The notes under the pieces are model-generated. The model was not told the DNA's origin, did not search any database, and was given only the letters and a program-made list of their open reading frames with translations. 64,000 nucleotides of DNA from NCBI RefSeq assembly GCF_954871325.1, contig NC_088777.1, positions 24,653,366-24,717,365 on the forward strand. Reading direction: 5' to 3'. Numbering within the stretch: the first letter of the stretch is position 1; each line of letters opens with the position of its first letter. The translations under genes were made by a program, and so were the position numbers. Source of the DNA: Gordionus sp. m RMFG-2023 (Eukaryota > Nematomorpha > Gordioida > Chordodea > Parachordodidae). Positions 58,637-64,000 of the stretch are shown here, one piece after another.

Positions 58637-58910
58637 CTCACTACTAGCATTGCGGGGAGTGTTTATAGTTCTTTAGCCTTTTCGGCAGCGTTTTTATCGT
58701 AGACGTTTCGCTGAGATATTTGCATCCAGTTAAATTCTTTCTAATTCAATAGAGAAAATACCATGGAAGCAGCCATCTTAGACAAAGCCATGACTATAGG
58801 TGCTTTCCGTGACTCTTCTAATGTGATTCATCTAATGGTGAAAACTAATTCTAATTTCCAAACAATGGAACTTCCTTCAATATGCAATATATTCCCACTT
58901 ACTTGCTTCA
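58637..58910. other. continuation of the unidentified coding-like region
   Basis: Less AT-rich, continuing the 51.2-52.3 kb segment beyond the two hAT insertions. On the minus strand it reads ITLEESRKAPIVMALSKMAA and in another frame MQISQRNVYDKNAAEKAKEL. On the plus strand a 56-residue ORF starts in a good initiation context (ACCATGG, 58,763). Strand and identity remain open. Confidence 0.3.
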
Positions 58911-59079
58911 TTTCTTTTATTTTATAATACAAATTCTTTTTTCGGTATTTTGTTTGTCTTATTTCTTGGATATTATTTATTAAAGTGGTTTTTAATACTT
59001 TTATTTAAAATTATTATTGAAAATAATATTTATAAAGTGAACAAAATTGTCGAACCTATATTTACAAGAATTTTATATG

Positions 59080-59985
59080 TAGGGGAGACTGGGGTTAGGT
59101 AAACCCCGGGGCTTGGCAAACCACCTTATCTCATTTTAAAATTAAATACACCAGATGGTTAAAATTTTATCCTAATATAGTTTTCATTAGTATACATATA
59201 TGGACAAAATACATTTTGAAATAATTAATTACTAAAAATTTTATTTAAGAAATAAAATTTTGATGAAATTTTCAAAAGATTTTTACATGACAGAATTTTA
59301 ATTTTTATTATAAAATATATAATCATTAAATTTTATTACAAAGTTTAAACATTCTTCTATAATTTGGGTAAGTTTTATGAGTATTTAAAATCGAAATATT
59401 ATTTCAATCATGATTTGTAAATTTAGAGCTAGCGGGGTTTGCTAAACCATACACGACAATTATGGCAATTAATAATGAAAAAAATTTCAAAATCTTGAAA
59501 AGGCAAATGGCTGTTTATGATTGGTATTTAGAATTTATGCTAAGAAATCTTAATCTCTCCTTAAAATTCATATTTTTTTATGAAAATGTTTATTAAATTA
59601 GCCAAAATTAAGTTTCAATTTTTATTTATAATTAGCTTCAATTTATAAGTATTATAATATTTTGAACAATAAAATTATTCTATACATATCATTATTAATA
59701 AATAAAAATGCATTTCAATTTATTATGGCCTAAAAAAACCAATGGTTTGGGAAGCCCCTTGAAGTGGTTTGCCTCACTCCGATATTGGGGTTTGTTGAAC
59801 AAATTTTTCACTTTTACAAAAAATAAAATTAAAAAAAATGATTATAATCTTAAGATTTTTTATAAGGCACCTTTATAGAGTATAGCTTTAGGTATCCAAT
59901 CATATTTATTTTTTATATTATCTATAAAACAACAAGAGCTATAGCCAATTTTGTAAAAATTGGTTCGACTAACCCCAGTCCCTAG
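59080..59985. mobile_element. MITE-like element with TAGGGGAGACTGGGGTTAG ends
   Basis: Left end TAGGGGAGACTGGGGTTAGG, right end (reverse complement) TAGGGACTGGGGTTAGTCGA. Internally, words GGTTTGGGAAGCCCC, GGGTTTGCTAAACC and TAAACCCCGGGGC are scattered on both strands. About 0.9 kb, no coding capacity. Single ends of similar type occur at 36.65 and 61.03 kb. The superfamily was not fixed. Confidence 0.65.
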
Positions 59986-60059
59986 CTGATAACCCGTTAA
60001 GAATGAAGGGGAATCGGAATTTTTTCATTTATTTTAATTGGCTTCTAGTTAATAACTAT

Positions 60060-60415
60060 ATTAATATTTTAATTAACTTCTATTTGATGCCCATACAATA
60101 TTTTGTGTTGATAAAGAGTTGACAACTCAAGTCTTAGACCAATCCACTTAAGTGATAATTATCATTACAATTAAAAAAGATTTTATTTGCCTTTTATTAA
60201 ATACCCATATCCAATTGTTATTTTTTTATCCCCCCCCCCCCCCCCATTTACTCCTAGACCAAGTCTAATCCATACACCAACAGTGAATATTATTGCTTCA
60301 GTTAAAAAATATTTCAATTCGCTTTTATTTGATACAAATATCGATATTTTTGTGTTGATAAAAAATCCTGATCCCCCCCCTAGGCCTAGACTCGTTCATT
60401 AAAAGGAAGAGGTTA
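60060..60415. repeat. degenerate repeats with long C runs
   Basis: Three diverged copies of a roughly 90-140-bp unit: a TTTATTTGATACCCAT-like start, TTTTGTGTTGATAAA, a C8-C15 run (copies 2 and 3), then CCTAGACCAAGTCTAATCCA-like sequence. Confidence 0.6.
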
Positions 60416-60539
60416 ACCATCAGTTGAATAGAATGAAAATCGTAAATTACATGTTTTTTATATATTATTTTTAACATATAATTTAAAATAAATAAAATGG
60501 AAGTTTAAAATAAAAAAATTAATTTTTTTTAAAAAAAAC

Positions 60540-60645
60540 CTTGGACCCTGAACCTTACATTTTAAAAAAGGGTTCGGGTTTGGTTGAGTTCAGTGAGATA
60601 TCGAGGGTTCGGGTTCTCATCCCTGGTTATAATTACCAATAATAC
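60540..60645. mobile_element. right end of a CAGGGATGCGAACCC-type MITE
   Basis: Ends GGGTTCGGGTTCTCATCCCTGG, similar to the terminus of the element at 38,766-39,434, preceded by TTGGACCCTGAACC. Its left half was not found. Confidence 0.45.
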
Positions 60646-61197
60646 TAATTATGCTTGAAAAATGTAATTAATTATAATTACTAATTACTTTCCAAAAAAA
60701 TTGAATTAATTACAGTTATTAATTCTAAAATAGAAATGATATTAGTGCCTAAATTTGTTAGCTACATTAAAAATTTACCATGTCAAAACGTAACTAGTAA
60801 CATATCATAATTATCTTACTAGAAATGTATGCAGTTAATTAAATCTAATAAATCTTAACTCCTTATGGCAAAATGTTGGCTATGCCACTAGCTTTATATT
60901 ATTACTTTTATATAATAGAAAAAAGAAATTTTAAAAAATTGTGGCCTTTTTAATCCCTCTAGTGAAAAGTTCTCTCTACTATCCTGTTTGGTTGCAATCC
61001 ACAATAAATGAATGTTTAAAAAACGTAGGGAAGACTGGCTAATCGGAGGGATTTTTTCAAAATGGTTATTGCTCTTATGTTTTTTTAAATGTTATAAAAC
61101 TAGCTAAAAACTCTATAAAGGGGCCTTATAAAAATTTTTGAGAATATAATCATATTTTTGAAATTTAATTTTAGTCAAAGTGGAAATTCAAATCATT
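60645..61197. other. AT-rich spacer with TAATTAC-type patch
   Basis: 60,650-60,760 is rich in AATTAC/GTAATT words, probably the relic of a MITE like that at 62,273. A GTAGGGAAGACTGGCTAATC end occurs at 61,026. Nothing coding. Confidence 0.4.
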
Positions 61198-61205
61198 TCA
61201 AGGAA

Positions 61206-61428
61206 TAGTGCTGTTAAACGGCTCAATTTGAGCGGATTTTTAGAAACGGCTAACTCAATATTTCAACCAGAGAAATATTATGCAAGCCTAAAAATTTTGC
61301 TCATAGATGGCACATAGGATTAAATATCTATTGGCGACATCTCGATGCTTAAGTAATATTTTCCTGGCTATAATGTTGATTTAGCCGTTTTTAAAAATCG
61401 GCTCAAATCAAGCCGTTTAACAACACTA
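61206..61428. mobile_element. hAT-type MITE, 223 bp, perfect 8-bp duplication
   Basis: Left end TAGTGCTGTTAAACGGCTCA, right end (reverse complement) TAGTGTTGTTAAACGGCTTG, with about 50 bp of inverted repeat reaching AAACGGCTAA. TCAAGGAA flanks both sides (61,198-61,205 and 61,429-61,436). Same family as 4,654-4,874. Confidence 0.92.
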
Positions 61429-61436
61429 TCAAGGAA

Positions 61437-62270
61437 CTACCTAAATTATTTTTTTAGGCTACAAAGAATTGAAATGTATTTTATTTATTAATAATGATAT
61501 GTATAAAATGATTCTATTGTTTTATTGTTCAAAATATTATAATACTTATAAATTGAAACTAATTATATATAATAATTGAAACCTAATTTTGGTTAATTTA
61601 ATAAACATTTGGGCATATAAAAAATTTATTAACATGTGATCTTGGCACATTCTGCATTGGTATAACTCTTCACTGTTATGAAGTTTTATATAATCCAGCT
61701 TACAACAAAAAAATCTTTGTGTGAATATTTTTTTTTACTATTTTTTTTCTTGCAAATGTTTCACTTTCTATCTCTTGCAATTTCTCATGCTAATACAATA
61801 ATATTAAATTTCATCATATTAATCTATCATAATATAAGAACATAAAACTTATAAATAACATTTAAAAATAATATATAAATAATATTTTAAACTCTTTACC
61901 ATTACCATTTAGATTTTTACTTACATAATCTCTATTATTAAATATTGCTAAAATTTTATTATATTATTTAAAAATTATATCGTAAAAATAAGACAGATAA
62001 TTTAGATAAATTTACCTGTTATTTGGCTAGTGATCCTTGTACAAACTTCATATACCTTAATAGTCTAATTACATTATAATATCAATTCATCAAATTTTGG
62101 TATAAGATAATCATTAATATACTATTGTACTTTCATAATATTTTCGCACCATATCGAATAATGTAATAATTTAAAAAATCATTCAAATGGATTTACTGGT
62201 ATGATTTAACAAGCCCCGCTAGCTCTAATTTACTAATCATAATTGAATTAATACCTAGACATTAGTGTTG
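61437..62270. other. AT-rich spacer
   Basis: Nothing supported. Confidence 0.5.
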
Positions 62271-62272
62271 TT

Positions 62273-62432
62273 AAAAGTTACTTTGAAATATAACTAGTTA
62301 CAGTTACTAGTTACATTGGTAAAAATATAACAAGTTACAGTAACTAATTACATTTTTACAAATGTAACTATTTATTAGTTACAGTTGTATTTCTAAAGTA
62401 ACTAGTTACATAATAAGTTACTTTAAACATCA
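62273..62432. mobile_element. hAT-type MITE fragment built of GTTACAGTTACTAG words
   Basis: Starts TAGTGTTGTTAAAAGTTACT, followed by about eight repeats of AGTTAC/GTAACT in both orientations. No matching right end. Confidence 0.55.
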
Positions 62433-62583
62433 TTCATAAACGCATTATTTATTAACTGAACGCATTTATTTAATATAAAAAAATTAGGATATAATAATTA
62501 TAATCAATTATTTGAAAAAATATACAATTTATTTATATAAAAAAATAATCAAACTTAAAATAGAATATATTTATTAGAAACTT

Positions 62584-62705
62584 ACAGGCCTGGGGCCCGG
62601 CCTGGGTAAATATTCCGGGATGTATTATAATTTTTTTTAAAATATACTCAGGCCGGGCCTGAAATTTTTTTTAAAAAAATACCCGGCCCAGGTCATATAT
62701 TTTAA
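62584..62705. mobile_element. fragment of the CAGAGACCTGCAGG MITE family
   Basis: CAGGCCTGGGGCCCGGCCTG, then two CAGGCCGGGCCTGAAATTTT-like blocks separated by A/T runs, as in 30,462-30,808. Confidence 0.5.
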
Positions 62706-63030
62706 AACCAAATATTTGAAATATATTATAAAAAATCCATGACAAAATTTTTCTTATTAGTAAATAATGATTACTAATTTAGTAGATTATTCAAAAATTA
62801 TTCAATTTTTAAAAAATCTAAGTCTTTGTCGTTCCTTATACGATCTAATTTAGTAAAATTTAAAAAAAAACATTTATATGTAATTCCATAAATATTACGA
62901 GCAACTTGAGTGTAAAAAATATGGAATATATTGTGGAAATAGGTAAAGAAATATAATATTAAAAAATAGGTTTATTAAAGCAATGTAACAATTTAAGAAA
63001 AGAACATTTGGACGGGAAATTATATTACTG
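62705..63030. other. AT-rich spacer
   Basis: Nothing supported. Confidence 0.5.
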
Positions 63031-64000
63031 TTGCATATCCTTTGTGAACACAATCAGACATTTAAACAAAATTTTAAATTAATAAATTTAAAAATAAATT
63101 ATTTTAAAATTTATCACACCCTTGAATCGGACTGCCCCCCTGGAAATTTTATTGTAGTGGACAAAACTAGCTTTACTCACCTAGGTCCACCCATTGGAGG
63201 TGAAAGTGTTATATTTCATTTCAGAGATAAATTTCTCAAATTCAATAGAATGAAAAATATTTTAAAACATTTACTTGCTCATCAGGCTTTTTATTTATTC
63301 AAATATTTTTTATTCATTCCTAAAATTTTACATGCCTTTCATTCATCAACAATATCATATCCCTTGAAATATTATTTTGAGGTTCATTATAAAAAATACT
63401 CTCGAGGCTATTTTAAATTCTCTTCACTCTTCAGTATGCAAGCTGCCCTTCCACCAAAGTTAGGTGGTATAGGTATCCATTCCCCCATATTTTTAAGCGT
63501 TTCAACTTTTTATCCTCAGTTGCTGAATTTCCATACACACTTGAAGACTTGGATATTATCGGATCCACATCATATGGCAGCATTAAACCTCTGGAGCAAA
63601 GATTCTCCAAGCCGCTCATATTCAAATTTAAGACAAATGGAATTTACCATTGATACAGCATTGCGTTAAATACTTACACTTCAAAGATGTTCAAAGATAA
63701 TCTCCATCGCTCTTTCTTCCCTTAAACCTAATCCCGAGTATATAGATGACATAATACGATTCTATTGCTAGATCAAATAATATCAGCCTCAGCCATATGC
63801 CACCCTGGCTACAAATGGTTAGAAACTATACCTAGTTCTAATTTAGGCTTGTTTATTAACCAACGAAGAACTTAGAATAGCTATAGGTCTTTGTTTTGTA
63901 AAATCGTAACACCGACATCATGTGTCCCTTGTGAAACTCATATCGATATCCTTAGACATCTCCCCCCATATTGTCTTTCAAAAGGTAAATTATCCAGGCA
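63031..64000 (+). mobile_element. third LINE copy, same family as 1-1646, running off the window
   Basis: 63,031-63,669 reads SFTHLGPPIGGESVIFHF, AFYLFKYFLFIPKILHAF, and MQAALPPKLGGIGIHSP, aligning with the RT C-terminal part of the first copy. A stop at 63,667-63,669 ends the frame, and the reading resumes in another frame with HPGYKWLETIPSSNLGLFIN near 63.81 kb and CVPCETHIDIL (knuckle region) near 63.92 kb. The 5' part is missing, so it is truncated at about 63.1 kb. The amino-acid divergence from the other copies is clear. Confidence 0.8.

Noticed and set aside
58763-58933. 56-residue plus-strand ORF in a good initiation context
   Set aside because: Short, no domain, and the opposite strand has an equally plausible reading; kept only as part of the unidentified region.

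Overview
This window is AT-rich (about three quarters A+T) DNA from a eukaryote, almost certainly an invertebrate animal. One host gene can be read with confidence, and nearly everything else is transposable-element sequence in different states of decay. The host gene is an Erv1/ALR-type sulfhydryl oxidase at 13.97-14.54 kb, split by two very small introns (42 and 69 bp). Small introns can also be inferred in two transposase genes here. I cannot name the species.

Layout, left to right. 0-1.65 kb: 3' half of a LINE with a C-terminal restriction-like endonuclease; relatives lie at 15.7-17.07 kb and at the right edge (63.0 kb to the end). 1.9-3.9 kb: scraps of a BED-finger hAT transposase, with a 429-bp hAT-type MITE in between; another hAT-type MITE is at 4.65 kb. 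5.35-11.87 kb: a Ty3/Gypsy-type LTR element on the minus strand with near-identical 293/294-bp LTRs and a perfect 5-bp target duplication (broken, relatively young). 12.5-13.1 kb: a 117-bp tandem repeat. 13.97-14.54 kb: the ALR gene. 17.8-22.4 kb: MITE ends, a pogo-like fragment, a TA-flanked MITE and an inverted duplication carrying hAT ends. 22.38-24.63 kb: a foldback element with long, internally repeated arms. 24.86-28.29 kb: a decayed piggyBac. 29.1-32.05 kb: a hAT element with a perfect 8-bp duplication and a MITE inside it. 32-38.7 kb: mostly featureless AT-rich DNA with a few tandem repeats. 38.77-39.43 kb: a hAT MITE. 39.5-41.98 kb: a decayed transposon encoding an OTU-type cysteine protease domain followed by a MULE-like DDE transposase. 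42.6-51 kb: a LINE tail, a MITE, a hAT remnant, small repeats and much featureless DNA. 51.2-58.9 kb: a less AT-rich, coding-like minus-strand region broken up by a MITE and two abutting, nearly complete hAT elements (52,295-55,018 and 55,034-58,636), each with a perfect 8-bp duplication. 59-62.7 kb: more MITEs.

The dominant theme is hAT activity. At least four transposase lineages and many non-autonomous derivatives are present, recognisable by TAGTG/CAGNG ends and 8-bp duplications, and repeatedly nested. No operon, CRISPR array or bacterial gene is present. All assignments come from reading the sequence; no database search was run.
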